A DNA stretch of 64,000 nt from Litchfieldia alkalitelluris (GTDB lineage Bacteria; Bacillota; Bacilli; Bacillales; Bacillaceae_L): positions 4,422,661 through 4,486,660 of the forward strand of contig NZ_KV917374.1 of NCBI RefSeq assembly GCF_002019645.1, in the 5' to 3' direction. The position numbers and the translations under genes were made by a program. This document shows positions 19,215-27,918 of this stretch, piece by piece. The notes under the pieces were generated by a model. It made no database searches. It was given only the letters and a program-made list of their open reading frames with translations, and was not told the origin of the DNA. Positions within the stretch are counted from its first letter, which is position 1. Each line of letters begins with the position of its first letter.

Positions 19215-19967
19215 TTAAGCATTCACTTTCTTAATATTCGTTTTATCACTAAAATCTATTAGTAATTCATGATCAATGTTATTTGTAATAACTATTGCTT
19301 TATCTACATCTGCAATCTTCGCAAACGTAACTTCATGAAATTTTGACTCATCAGCCAGTACATAACGATTTTGTGAAAGGTTCAATGCAAGGGCCTTAAC
19401 CATCGCTTCTTCTGGATCGGGTGTAGTAAATCCATAATCAGGATGTATCCCGTTTACCCCTAAAAAACACTTATCAAACCTGTAGGTCCGGAGGCCATCT
19501 AAAGCGCCTCTACCTATTAAAGCTCTAGTCTTGTTTTTAATAAAACCACCAACTAGATAGGTCTCGATATTACGCTCTAACAAGTTTTCTAAGAGTGTAA
19601 TTCCATTTGTGACTACAGTTACGTCGCGCGCTTCGATATAATTAATCATCTTATTAGTTGTTGTGCCAGCATCTAAATATATACAATCACCATCTTGAAC
19701 AAGGCTCGCTGCATATCTTGCAATTTGCTCTTTTTCTTCATGGTTTTTAGTTGATTTTTCCGAGTAACTTAGTTCGTCCTTCTTTTGAATAAGTAATGAG
19801 GCTCCCCCGTGAACACGCTTTAATTTACCTTCTTCTTCAAGCTGGCTTAAATCTCTTCTAATGGTTGATTCTGATGAAGAAGTTGCGTCTACAAAGTCTT
19901 GAATTTTTGCTATCTCATGTTGTGCTAACACTTCCAAAATAATCCTATGTCTTTCTAGGGTTAGCAT
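19215..19967 (-). CDS. fruR: DeoR-family fructose operon repressor
   Basis: The 250-residue protein has an N-terminal DeoR helix-turn-helix (TLERHRIILEVLAQHE then SESTIRRDLSQLEEEGKLKRVHGGA) and the sugar-phosphate-sensing domain with YLDAGTTTNKM, VVTNGI and FLGVNGI. In relatives, fructose-1-phosphate releases the repressor. It is first in an operon with fruA. The promoter region on its right carries a 20-bp-spaced direct repeat, the probable binding site, and a cre-like sequence. Confidence 0.92.
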   Translation of the reverse strand: MLTLERHRIILEVLAQHEIAKIQDFVDATSSSESTIRRDLSQLEEEGKLKRVHGGASLLIQKKDELSYSEKSTKNHEEKEQIARYAASLVQDGDCIYLDAGTTTNKMINYIEARDVTVVTNGITLLENLLERNIETYLVGGFIKNKTRALIGRGALDGLRTYRFDKCFLGVNGIHPDYGFTTPDPEEAMVKALALNLSQNRYVLADESKFHEVTFAKIADVDKAIVITNNIDHELLIDFSDKTNIKKVNA

Positions 19968-20009
19968 GTATTTTTCCCACCAACTTTACTATCTATGACT
20001 TATGACTTT

Positions 20010-20067
20010 ATATTAATGGAAAGCCCTTTCAAAAGTCAATCATTTTCTGTTAAAATAAATCATTTTC
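20010..20067 (-). promoter_or_regulatory. fruR promoter with cre-like site and FruR-type direct repeats
   Basis: On the reverse strand TTGACT (20039-20034) and TAATAT (20015-20010) form a promoter with an 18-base spacer. The spacer holds TGAAAGGGCTTTCCA (20031-20017), which resembles a CcpA cre site with two departures from consensus. Immediately upstream are two copies of GAAAATGATT (20047-20038 and 20067-20058), exactly 20 bp apart, a spacing common for DeoR-family operators. Binding is inferred, not shown. Confidence 0.65.
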
Positions 20068-20078
20068 AGTCAAACTTT

Positions 20079-20452
20079 CCTCTTTTGTCTTTCAAAATCT
20101 TTCACTAATAATGAAACTAATGCTAAAACTAATCAAAAGCCACATTTTCACTTAATATTCTGAATATAATATTGATTCAACAAGCTTAAACCATGTATAA
20201 TTATTCGAAATACCTCTAAATATTATGCCCATCATACTCCATTTCATTTGTTCGCCGTTTCCTTTTCAAGATTTCAACCTTTTATTGAACAAACAAAGAA
20301 TTTATTATTAACTCGGTAACAATGGTGCATTTCTCTTTCATCGATTAAAAAACAGGCATCTTGTTTATTTAAAAGTAAATATATCACCACACTTCCCTTA
20401 CTTTTTCTTAGTTTGTTATATAGGGAACATCATTAGTAAAGGAGGAGCCAAT
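20079..20452. other. Intergenic region with no further recognisable gene
   Basis: AT-rich sequence between the divergent fruR and HD-domain genes. I see no open frame with a ribosome-binding site, no riboswitch and no repeat. AAACAGGCATCTTGTTT near 20352 is a weak hairpin only. The promoter of the HD gene must lie in its right part. Confidence 0.5.
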
Positions 20453-21091
20453 TTGGGAATTCATATATATTTTAAAAGCCTATCCAACTTAGAGGGCATC
20501 ATCCGGTGTCCAGGAAAATTTAAATATCAGGAGCATTCTGTTGCCAGCCACTCCTTCAAGGTTACAAAAATAGCACAATTCTTAGCAACGGTAGAAGAAA
20601 TGAATGGAACAAGTATTGATTGGAAGCTTGTATATGAAAAAGCTATAAACCATGACTATTCTGAGTTATTTACCGGGGATATCATGACTCCAGTTAAGTA
20701 CGCACTACCTAAACTAAAAGAACTGTTCACACAAGTTGAAGAATCAATGATTAGAGATTTCTTAGACAAAGAATTTCCAGCAGAATTTCAGGAGATTTAT
20801 GAACAGCGATTTCGGGAAGGAAAGGACGAAACCATTGAAGGAAAGATATTAGCTATCTCTGATAAAATAGATCTTTTGTATGAATCCTTCGGGGAAATTA
20901 TAAAAGGTAATCCAGAGCCACTATTTACTCAAATATATCAAGAAGCTTTGGAGACGATTCTACTTTACAAGGATATGCATTGTGTCCAATATTTCATTAA
21001 TAATATTCTGCAAGAGATTATCCAAGAAGAAACTGCTCTATGTTCAACGGTACAAAAGATTACAAGGGAAGCCTTAAGTAAGGCAGTTTAG
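20453..21091 (+). CDS. HD-domain hydrolase, YfbR-like
   Basis: The 212-residue protein has the YfbR-type HD pattern: HSVASHSFKV near residue 30 gives the first His, and NHDYSELFTGDIMTPVKY near 70 gives the His-Asp pair. ILAISDKIDLLYESF gives the distal Asp. E. coli YfbR is a 5'-deoxynucleotidase, and the same fold is widespread in firmicutes; nucleotide hydrolysis is the most likely activity. The start is TTG at 20453, with AAAGGAGGAG five bases upstream. It is monocistronic, with a strong terminator 160 bases downstream. Confidence 0.83.
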   Translation: MGIHIYFKSLSNLEGIIRCPGKFKYQEHSVASHSFKVTKIAQFLATVEEMNGTSIDWKLVYEKAINHDYSELFTGDIMTPVKYALPKLKELFTQVEESMIRDFLDKEFPAEFQEIYEQRFREGKDETIEGKILAISDKIDLLYESFGEIIKGNPEPLFTQIYQEALETILLYKDMHCVQYFINNILQEIIQEETALCSTVQKITREALSKAV

Positions 21092-21248
21092 AACTATAAA
21101 CTTAGTACTTATAATTAGCTTTGTAGCAATCAAGCGCTCAGCTGCAAACTTAAGTTAACACAGCGTGAATTCTTTGGACAGATTCACGTTTACATACAAT
21201 TTGAATTATGATTGTTCGTAAGGAACCTAGGTAATAAAAAATATCAAT

Positions 21249-21295
21249 AAAAAAGGACTTCTTTATCAACTAACAGTTGAGTGAAGTCCCTTTTT
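21249..21295 (+). terminator. Terminator downstream of the HD-domain gene
   Basis: AAAAAGGACTTC pairs with GAAGTCCCTTTTT, with a nested CAACT/AGTTG hairpin inside the loop. Confidence 0.85.
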
Positions 21296-21316
21296 CGTTA
21301 TTAAAATAACTTGAAA

Positions 21317-21358
21317 ATAAAACCCCTTTCACTTGCTCACTTTTAAGCAGGGTTTTAT
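21317..21358 (-). terminator. Terminator of tnrA
   Basis: ATAAAACCC / GGGTTTTAT stem; on the reverse strand it is followed by TTTTC, 45 bases past the tnrA stop. Confidence 0.75.
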
Positions 21359-21403
21359 GGAATGGTATATCCATTTACGTGTTTTCTTTCTTTAATGAGT
21401 TGG

Positions 21404-21727
21404 TTATTCCCTTCTCTTAAAATAAGCATTTAATTGGCCACGAATCATTTGCTCATTTACATCCGATTTACGATCCTTTTGTTTATTGGATATTTCCTTC
21501 CTAAGATCTGAAGTCTGTAAGCCGTCTTCCATCTTATTAGCAATATCCATTAACGTTTCTACATCTGAAAAGGAGTACTTCCGGTTACCTTTATTTGATC
21601 TTTTAGGGAATATTAGTTCTCTTTCTTCATAATATCTAATTTGTCGTTCACTCAATCCCGTTAACTCACATACTGTCCCAATAGATATAACCTTCTTATA
21701 AATGTAAGAATTATCACTAGAAGACAA
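21404..21727 (-). CDS. tnrA: MerR-family nitrogen regulator TnrA
   Basis: The protein of about 107 residues has the TnrA/GlnR MerR-type DNA-binding domain [32 protein letters not shown], then [17 protein letters not shown]. The short C-terminal tail [14 protein letters not shown] matches the TnrA segment that binds feedback-inhibited glutamine synthetase. The length (B. subtilis TnrA is 110), the tail and the lack of an adjacent glnA favour TnrA over GlnR. The start is TTG at 21727 (GGGGGAG upstream); a GTG one codon earlier is possible. Two perfect TnrA/GlnR boxes lie just upstream, as expected for autoregulation. Confidence 0.9.
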   Translation of the reverse strand: MSSSDNSYIYKKVISIGTVCELTGLSERQIRYYEERELIFPKRSNKGNRKYSFSDVETLMDIANKMEDGLQTSDLRKEISNKQKDRKSDVNEQMIRGQLNAYFKRRE

Positions 21728-21801
21728 CACTACCTCTCCCCCTTGTGTATAAATACCTCTATCCATACTATACACAAAAAAGGTGGATTTGTGGTCAACC
21801 T

Positions 21802-21818
21802 TGTTAGATTTCCTTACA
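21802..21818. promoter_or_regulatory. TnrA/GlnR box 1
   Basis: TGTTAGATTTCCTTACA fits the published consensus TGTNA-N7-TNACA exactly. It is 75 bases upstream of the tnrA start. Confidence 0.9.
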
Positions 21819-21845
21819 TACTTTCGTAAATATTTTACAATTGTA

Positions 21846-21862
21846 TGTTAGTTTTCCTAACA
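21846..21862. promoter_or_regulatory. TnrA/GlnR box 2
   Basis: TGTTAGTTTTCCTAACA fits TGTNA-N7-TNACA exactly and is nearly palindromic. It lies 44 bp (start to start) from box 1, in the gap between tnrA and the divergent ykzB-ykoL-like pair, so the two sites can serve both directions. Confidence 0.9.
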
Positions 21863-21969
21863 AGTTTGTAGATTTATTTTTAATTGGCCATTAAAATAAG
21901 TTTTAATAATAAAAACGAAAAGAAAAGTATTTACAAATACAAACGAACATAAGTGGAGGAGGATTGGAA

Positions 21970-22107
21970 GTGAAGAAAGAAAAAGCCATATCTTTAGCAA
22001 ACGAGATCATTCAGTTAGATATGCTTAGAGACGAACTTTATGAAGAATTAGTAGCTTTACTTGGAAATAAAGCGTCTGAGGTTTTAAGAATCTTACAAAA
22101 TTCGTAA
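21970..22107 (+). CDS. ykzB: Small protein, YkzB-like by position (45 aa)
   Basis: The GTG start is preceded by GTGGAGGAGG. The product is a 45-residue acidic helical protein (KKEKAISLANEIIQLDMLRD..., ending RILQNS). In B. subtilis the gene pair ykzB-ykoL is divergent from tnrA and is activated by TnrA (and PhoP); this gene has the same position, size class and upstream TnrA boxes. The name rests mainly on synteny, as I cannot align the protein from memory. The function is unknown. Confidence 0.6.
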   Translation: MKKEKAISLANEIIQLDMLRDELYEELVALLGNKASEVLRILQNS

Positions 22108-22185
22108 ACTTCATCACTATAATATCATAAATTATAAAAGCAACACCAATTCAACAAAGAAAATACAAATTATGGGGGGATAATT

Positions 22186-22353
22186 ATGACGAAATTTCTC
22201 CGTTCAGCCGTTGAAAAAACAAAGAATCATTATTTAAAAAAATTAGTCGAGTCAGGAGCCTATTCCGATAATGAAGAAAGACAACTAGCAAAACTTACCT
22301 TAAGTGAACTTATTGAAGAATATAAAAAATCACAACTTAAGCCTACTCGCTAG
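22186..22353 (+). CDS. ykoL: FbpA-domain small basic protein, YkoL-like
   Basis: The 55-residue protein begins MTKFLRSAVEKTKNHYLKKL and contains LVESGAY followed by LAKLTLSELIEEYKK. This is the pattern of the Fur-regulated basic protein (FbpA/YkoL) domain. GGGGGG lies six bases before the ATG. It follows the YkzB-like gene by 78 bases and probably shares its TnrA-controlled promoter. The B. subtilis ykoL product is a small protein of unknown role induced under nitrogen (TnrA) and phosphate stress. Confidence 0.7.
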   Translation: MTKFLRSAVEKTKNHYLKKLVESGAYSDNEERQLAKLTLSELIEEYKKSQLKPTR

Positions 22354-22387
22354 ACTCTTCTTTTTAATATCTTCACAAAAAAATTAC

Positions 22388-22522
22388 TCACTTAATACTA
22401 ACTTTTTTTTCGATTGATTTGCGGCTATTCACAAACAGGATTTTGGGGCCACAATCGCAAAGCTTAGAATGTTTTAATTGACGGATTGTTTTTTGACAAG
22501 TCGGACATTGATTATTTTTCAT
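22388..22522 (-). CDS. Zinc-ribbon small protein (44 aa)
   Basis: The reverse strand encodes MKNNQCPTCQKTIRQLKHS with a following LCDCGPKILFVN, giving CPTC and CDC knuckles that could bind one zinc. A purine-rich AAAAGGAG lies 13 bases upstream, rather far. The protein is short but has clear metal-binding organisation, so I consider it real. The family and role are unknown. Confidence 0.55.
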   Translation of the reverse strand: MKNNQCPTCQKTIRQLKHSKLCDCGPKILFVNSRKSIEKKVSIK

Positions 22523-22620
22523 TAGCTTAACTCAGCTCCTTTTGCTATTCTATAAATCTAATTATACGCAGAACTAAATTAAAATCAATAGTAAATTATA
22601 ATAATTATAAATAAGGTAAA

Positions 22621-22658
22621 AAAGAAGAGGATTTTATCTTGCTAAAACCCTCTTCTTT
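22621..22658 (-). terminator. Terminator after the htrA-like gene
   Basis: AAAGAAGAGG / CCTCTTCTTT stem; on the reverse strand it is followed by TTTTTTACC. Confidence 0.88.
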
Positions 22659-22662
22659 CACT

Positions 22663-24020
22663 TTAATTATTGTTACTTTGTAATCTCACTATAACACTAA
22701 TTAGCTCTCCTCCACGGTAAACCTTAAATACTACTTCATCCCCAACTTCAAGATGGTTATATAAATACTCCCTTAACTCGCTCGCATTTGCGACTGCAGT
22801 TTCATTTAACTCAACTATCACATCCTGCACCTTTAAACCTGCAATACCAGCTGCAGAATCTGGATCAACATTAGTGATCATAATCCCCTCATTCACATCT
22901 TCCGGAAGAGATTGTAAATATTGCTGAGGGACTCCTTCAAGATTTGCTAGGCCAACCCCAATATAGGGTCTTTCCACATATCCTTTTTCAATAATTTCAT
23001 TAATAATAGGCAAAAGATCATTACTTGGAATCGCAAACCCTAGTCCTTCTACACCACTTTCGGAAATCTTCAAACTATTAATACCGATCACTTGTCCACT
23101 CGTATTAATAGGAGCTCCACCACTATTCCCAGGATTTATGGCTGCGTCTGTTTGAATAACATCCAAAGCCCATTCTCCAGCAGATGTTGACACTGTTATC
23201 GAACGCTCTATCGCACTTACAATTCCCTGTGTAACTGTCCTTGAAAGATCTAAGCCTAATGGATTGCCAATAGCGAGAACCTGATCACCTGGTCTTAAGG
23301 TCGATGAATCCCCAAATTCGATAGATGAATCCACATGCCCAGCTGGAATCTTAATGACTGCTAAATCTGTTAAAGCATCACCGCCAATTAACTCAGCACT
23401 CACTATTTCACCATTATACAAGGAAACTTCTATCTCATTTGCTCCTTCAATGACATGTTATTTGTAACAATATATGCAACATTATTTTCAGTTTTAAAAA
23501 TGACACCTGAGCCTGTACCCGATTCTACTTTATCGGTACTACTTGTGAAACGGTTTCTCTGTTGTTGGAGATTGACAATTCCTACAATCGCAGGTGATGC
23601 TTTCTCTACGATATCAGCAATTGAGCCAGTAGGATTCGCTATAGTTGGTGTAGCTGTAACATTTGAATCGGTTACTTCTGCTTCTCTAACTTGTGAAACC
23701 GTACCATCGCGTTGATTTTCATTTTGAACAGAAGAATAATATTCGTGATAAAAATCAGCAAATGGTAGTAAAGCAAGTGTTAACATAGACCCTATAATTC
23801 CAGCACTAACTGTTCTTATATACCCTCTACAATTATCTAACTTTACTTTTTGTTTTTCTTGTCGTCTACTATCCGAAGATGATGCTGATATAATAACAGA
23901 ATCCTCCAGTTCTTGAGATTGAATGGTTTCTTCATCAATACTAGTTTGAGTTATGAACTCATTTTGTCCGACTAGATTATTCTCATTATGATCAAATTCT
24001 TCATATTTCTTATCATCCAT
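22663..24020 (-). pseudogene. htrA: HtrA-like membrane serine protease, frameshifted
   Basis: Two reading frames together encode a 452-residue HtrA/DegP-type protease: an acidic cytosolic N-terminus, one membrane span (GIIGSMLTLALLPFADF), a trypsin-like domain (Asp in GGDALTDLAVIK, Ser in INPGNSGGAPI) and a C-terminal PDZ domain. The first frame (23430-24020) reads AYIVTNN then shifts. Restoring one C gives AYIVTNNHVIEGANEIEVSLYNGE in the second frame. The missing base lies at about 23457, in the codon of the catalytic His. As read, the product is a short membrane stub and the protease is inactive. It is either a real null allele or a sequencing error. The start ATG at 24020 follows GGAGG. 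Confidence 0.9.
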
Positions 24021-24180
24021 TTTTTAACCTCCATACTTTTCTGCTCTATGGGTACATCATATCCAGCAAATATGAAGAATTTATTAACAAACATGTAAGA
24101 GTGTAAGAAAAATTTTAAAATAGAGGTCTTCACATTCATTCCATTTTTTCACTGTTTCTTCCAGATTAAGCAATATTTTC

Positions 24181-24197
24181 GTCATAATTTATTCATA
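24181..24197. promoter_or_regulatory. Predicted response-regulator site upstream of the ABC operon
   Basis: GTCATAATTTATTCATA contains TCATA twice, 11 bp apart, as expected for an OmpR-type regulator dimer. The same 17-mer with one change is found upstream of the response-regulator gene at 28722. It lies 65 bases before the permease start. Confidence 0.7.
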
Positions 24198-24261
24198 CTC
24201 TTTGGATAAGCTTTAGGTATTGATTAATTCAATACCCCATAAAAAGCAAAGGAGAACAGAA

Positions 24262-25710
24262 ATGAATTATGTAAAGAGAGCATTATTAAGTGTTACAGCC
24301 CGTAAAGGAAAGAGTTTACTACAAATAATTATTTTCACCGTTATTTGTGTCTTAGTTTTATCAGGTATTACTATACAGTCAGCAGCAACTAAATCTAGTG
24401 AGCTGGCAAGACAAAAGCTCGGCGCTGAGGTCACTTTACAAGTTGATATGGAAAAATTACGAGCACAGCAACAATCTGAAGGCACAAGAACAAGATTTCA
24501 ATCTATACCAATTTCAACAGATTTAGCAAATGAACTACTATCTTATTCTGAGGTAAAAGCATATAACTACTATTCATCTACATATGCTTTAGCGGATAAT
24601 TTCGAACCAATTGAGAATGAAACAACCGAAGAAGAATCAACAACCGAAAACGAGTCCACACAAGAAGGGTCAGGTGGCGGCGGTAGAATGGCGAATATGA
24701 ATGCAGATGTGACCATCCAAGGTTTAGCATTCTCAGATTCTTATACCGATTTTACGGATGGCATTTCTACTTTAATTCAAGGTAGACATATTACAGAAGA
24801 AGATCTTGACGCAAATGTCACAATGATTGAAAATTCCTTAGCAACTGAAAATAACTTAGAAGTTGGGGATACGATTACAATAGCATCAAGTGATGAAACA
24901 CAGTTATTAGATTTAGAGATTGTTGGGATCTATGAAACAACCTCAACTAACACCGACAGTGGCATGGGGATGGATTTGGCATTTATGAATCCTTATAACA
25001 AACTCTTTGTTCCTTATACAGTTGCTTCCAATTTAAAAGGGGAAGATTACAAAGAATTGATTGATAGCGCTATTTATTACATGAGTGATCCAGCAACTAT
25101 TGATCAATTCATTACTAAAGCTGAAACTGAAAGCTCAATTGATTTTGAAACATTTAAATTGGATGCAAATGACACATTATATCAACAAATGGTTGGACCT
25201 ATCCAAAATGTCGCATCCTTCTCAAAAAATATTGTTTATTTAGTAACCATAGCCGGGGCAGTTATTTTAGGATTAATTGTCATGCTATCCATTCGCGAAA
25301 GAAAATATGAAATGGGAGTACTTCTTGCCATTGGAGAAAAGCGTTGGAAGTTGATTGGACAGTTCTTAACTGAAATTATTGTTATAGCTATTTTAGCTTT
25401 AGGAATTTCAGCCGTTAGCGGAAACTTAGTTGCTTCAAAAGTAAGTGATCAATTATTAACTCAAGAAATAGCAGAAACAGAAGAATCCACACAACCGGCA
25501 TCTTTTGGTGGTCGAGGATTTGGTTTTGGTAGGGACATGCAAACTACACAACAAGTAGAAACAATTGATGAACTAGAGATCAGTATTACACCGAAGGATT
25601 TAGGATTTTTGTCAGGAATAGGATTGTTAATTGCCGTGTTGTCTGCTCTTATTCCGTCTCTATCAGTGCTTCGATTACAACCAAAAACAATTTTAACTAA
25701 ACAAGATTAG
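24262..25710 (+). CDS. ABC transporter permease, MacB/FtsX type
   Basis: The 482-residue protein has an N-terminal membrane span (LLQIIIFTVICVLVLSGITI), a long extracytoplasmic domain (about 45-325) and three C-terminal spans. FtsX signatures are VYLVTIAGAVILGLIVMLSIRERKYEMGVLLAIG. The outside domain has an unusual low-complexity Glu/Thr-rich stretch followed by GSGGGGRMANMN. AAAGGAG precedes the ATG at 24262. Its ATPase follows 11 bases later. Such pairs usually export or sense antimicrobial peptides or lipoproteins, and the convergent two-component system supports stress control. Confidence 0.9.
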   Translation: MNYVKRALLSVTARKGKSLLQIIIFTVICVLVLSGITIQSAATKSSELARQKLGAEVTLQVDMEKLRAQQQSEGTRTRFQSIPISTDLANELLSYSEVKAYNYYSSTYALADNFEPIENETTEEESTTENESTQEGSGGGGRMANMNADVTIQGLAFSDSYTDFTDGISTLIQGRHITEEDLDANVTMIENSLATENNLEVGDTITIASSDETQLLDLEIVGIYETTSTNTDSGMGMDLAFMNPYNKLFVPYTVASNLKGEDYKELIDSAIYYMSDPATIDQFITKAETESSIDFETFKLDANDTLYQQMVGPIQNVASFSKNIVYLVTIAGAVILGLIVMLSIRERKYEMGVLLAIGEKRWKLIGQFLTEIIVIAILALGISAVSGNLVASKVSDQLLTQEIAETEESTQPASFGGRGFGFGRDMQTTQQVETIDELEISITPKDLGFLSGIGLLIAVLSALIPSLSVLRLQPKTILTKQD

Positions 25711-25721
25711 GAGTGAAAAAT

Positions 25722-26423
25722 ATGAGTGCTTTATTAGAATTTAATTCTATCAATTATTGGTATAAGCATGAAAATAAGAAACATGATATCTTAAAAAATA
25801 TAAATGTAGGTTTTGAAAAAGGAACATTTTATACAATTGTTGGTCCATCAGGTTCTGGTAAGACAACTTTTTTAGCTTTAGCAAGTGCTCTAGATGTTCC
25901 TAAAGATGGAACCATCTTTTATGATGGAAAGGATATAAGAAAAATAGGTTTATCTAAATTTAGGAACAAATATGTATCCATTGTTTTTCAATCTTATAAT
26001 CTACTTCCATATATGTCAGGCTTACAAAACGTTGTAACAGCTATGGAAATCACAGGGTCACCACAAAAAAATAAAAAGCAATACGCTTTAGACGTTTTAC
26101 AAAAGGTCGGGATTGACGAAAAGCAAGCCAAACAAAAAGTGCTCACCTTAAGTGGTGGACAACAACAGCGTGTCTCAATAGCACGTGCTTTGAGCTGCGA
26201 ATCGGATTTGATTGTCGCGGATGAACCTACTGGAAACCTAGATGAGGATACAGCAAAAGAGATTATACGTCTGTTTCAAGATTTAGCACATAAAGAAAAC
26301 AAATGCATTATTGTGGTAACACATGATCTAAGTATTTCCTCTATTTCAGATATAAATGTAAAGCTTTCTAAAGGAGAAATAAAGATTGTAAAAAATAAAA
26401 ATACTAAATTGGTATCAATCTAA
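25722..26423 (+). CDS. ABC transporter ATP-binding protein (LolD/MacB type)
   Basis: The 233-residue ATPase has Walker [16 protein letters not shown], a Q-loop at [17 protein letters not shown], signature [15 protein letters not shown], Walker [15 protein letters not shown] and the switch His in VVTHD. The DEPTGNLD form is characteristic of the MacB/LolD export subfamily. It energises the permease encoded directly upstream. AGGAG precedes the ATG at 25722. It ends at a terminator shared with the convergent kinase gene. Confidence 0.93.
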   Translation: MSALLEFNSINYWYKHENKKHDILKNINVGFEKGTFYTIVGPSGSGKTTFLALASALDVPKDGTIFYDGKDIRKIGLSKFRNKYVSIVFQSYNLLPYMSGLQNVVTAMEITGSPQKNKKQYALDVLQKVGIDEKQAKQKVLTLSGGQQQRVSIARALSCESDLIVADEPTGNLDEDTAKEIIRLFQDLAHKENKCIIVVTHDLSISSISDINVKLSKGEIKIVKNKNTKLVSI

Positions 26424-26460
26424 AAGCCCAATTATTTTCAGTCAAAGTCCAAATTAAGTG

Positions 26461-26494
26461 AAAAATCCTAGTAAATATATTCACTAGGATTTTT
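26461..26494. terminator. Bidirectional terminator
   Basis: AAAAATCCTAGT / ACTAGGATTTTT stem between the convergent ABC operon and kinase gene. Confidence 0.92.
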
Positions 26495-26496
26495 CA

Positions 26497-27918
26497 TCAT
26501 AAAGTTTCACTTTTCTCTGGAAATCGAATCGTAAATTTCGTTCCCTTGTCCTTTTCACTGCTGACACTAATTTCTCCTTGATGGAGTTCCACTAGTTTTT
26601 TTACTATAGAAAGACCAAGACCAGACTCACCATAGGGATTGGTTGTTCTAGATATGTCTGCTTTGTAAAATCGATGCCATATTCGTTCAATTTCTGTTGG
26701 ATCGATCCCCATACCTGTATCTTCAATTTCTATTACCACTTCTTTATATCCGAATTTTCCTCTTAAGTAAATCACACCATTTGACGTAAACTGAATACTA
26801 TTCTTCGTAATATTAATCAAAATTTGCATGAGACGATCATAATCTGCGTAAATTTCTAGTTCATCAGGAACTTCAATGACTAATTTATTATTTTTATCTT
26901 CAGCTTGCTGAACAAGTTGTTCTTGGATAATCTCAAACACTTCATTTAATTGAATCAATTCTTTTGTTAACAAAACCTGATTCGATCGTATTTTTTCATA
27001 GTCAAGATTCTCATTTACCAGACGAATAAGTCTTTTCGTTTCTTGATTAACGAGATAAATCGCTCTTTGCTTCTCATTTTCTGGGATCATGTTATCTCTA
27101 ATTCCTTCAACCATTCCACTAATTGTTGTCAAAGGGGTCCTGAGTTCATGAGAAACATCCGCAAAAAATTGTCTTCTACGATTTTCAAGACTCTCTATTT
27201 CTAGTTGCGATTTTCTTAGTATGCCAGCCATATTATTAAAATCATTTGCGAGCTCCCCTATTTCATCAAAACTTGACGAAGGAACATTCACATCGTAGTT
27301 ACCTGTAGAGATTTTTGAAGTCGCTTCGCGAATCCGTTGAATTCTTTTCACATGAATTCTAGACAAAATCCAGCTTAGTAGTAACGCAATGATTAAAGCA
27401 ACGATCATTGTATAAAATAAATATTGATTTATTTGACTAATCATTTCTCTTGAACCACTTACAGGTGAAATTAACAGAACACCACCCAGAAATTGACCAT
27501 TATTGATATAGGGTACGGCGACAAAAGAAACATCCTGCTCAAATCTCTTTTTAAAATCACGTTTTACTACAACAGCTTCACCATTCCTTAGCTTGAATAG
27601 TTCATCTTCCGTCCACCTGATCATCGTAATCCGGCCTTGCTGAGGGTATAAAGCATTAATTTCTTCATTGAAAACTAAATATTGAATGTTCCTTGACCTT
27701 AAAACAAGACTATACTGATTAGCTGTTTGATTTTGGCGGTCCGGCATTTTTTGTAGGTCTTCTAAAATACTCACACCATAATCGGTCAGTTCATCCGCTT
27801 TATTCTGATAAACCAATGTTTCCACATAATGAGCAAATAAAATACTTAATATGGAGAAAGCAACGATTAAAATGCTAATATGACTAGCAAGTAGTTGATA
27901 CAAATATCTAATTCGCAT
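26497..27918 (-). CDS. Sensor histidine kinase
   Basis: The 473-residue kinase has two membrane spans (about 11-30 and 166-186) around a 135-residue extracytoplasmic sensor domain. A HAMP linker (to about 245), a dimerisation domain with phospho-His257 in FADVSHELRTPL and a C-terminal ATPase with N (NITKNSIQF), G1 (EDTGMGID) and G2 (GESGLGLSIVKKL) boxes follow. It overlaps the response-regulator gene by 11 bases. The kinase and the ABC pair end tail to tail, which with the shared upstream site suggests the transporter is its target. I cannot assign a named subfamily; it is not CssS-like in layout. Confidence 0.93.
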   Translation of the reverse strand: MRIRYLYQLLASHISILIVAFSILSILFAHYVETLVYQNKADELTDYGVSILEDLQKMPDRQNQTANQYSLVLRSRNIQYLVFNEEINALYPQQGRITMIRWTEDELFKLRNGEAVVVKRDFKKRFEQDVSFVAVPYINNGQFLGGVLLISPVSGSREMISQINQYLFYTMIVALIIALLLSWILSRIHVKRIQRIREATSKISTGNYDVNVPSSSFDEIGELANDFNNMAGILRKSQLEIESLENRRRQFFADVSHELRTPLTTISGMVEGIRDNMIPENEKQRAIYLVNQETKRLIRLVNENLDYEKIRSNQVLLTKELIQLNEVFEIIQEQLVQQAEDKNNKLVIEVPDELEIYADYDRLMQILINITKNSIQFTSNGVIYLRGKFGYKEVVIEIEDTGMGIDPTEIERIWHRFYKADISRTTNPYGESGLGLSIVKKLVELHQGEISVSSEKDKGTKFTIRFPEKSETL

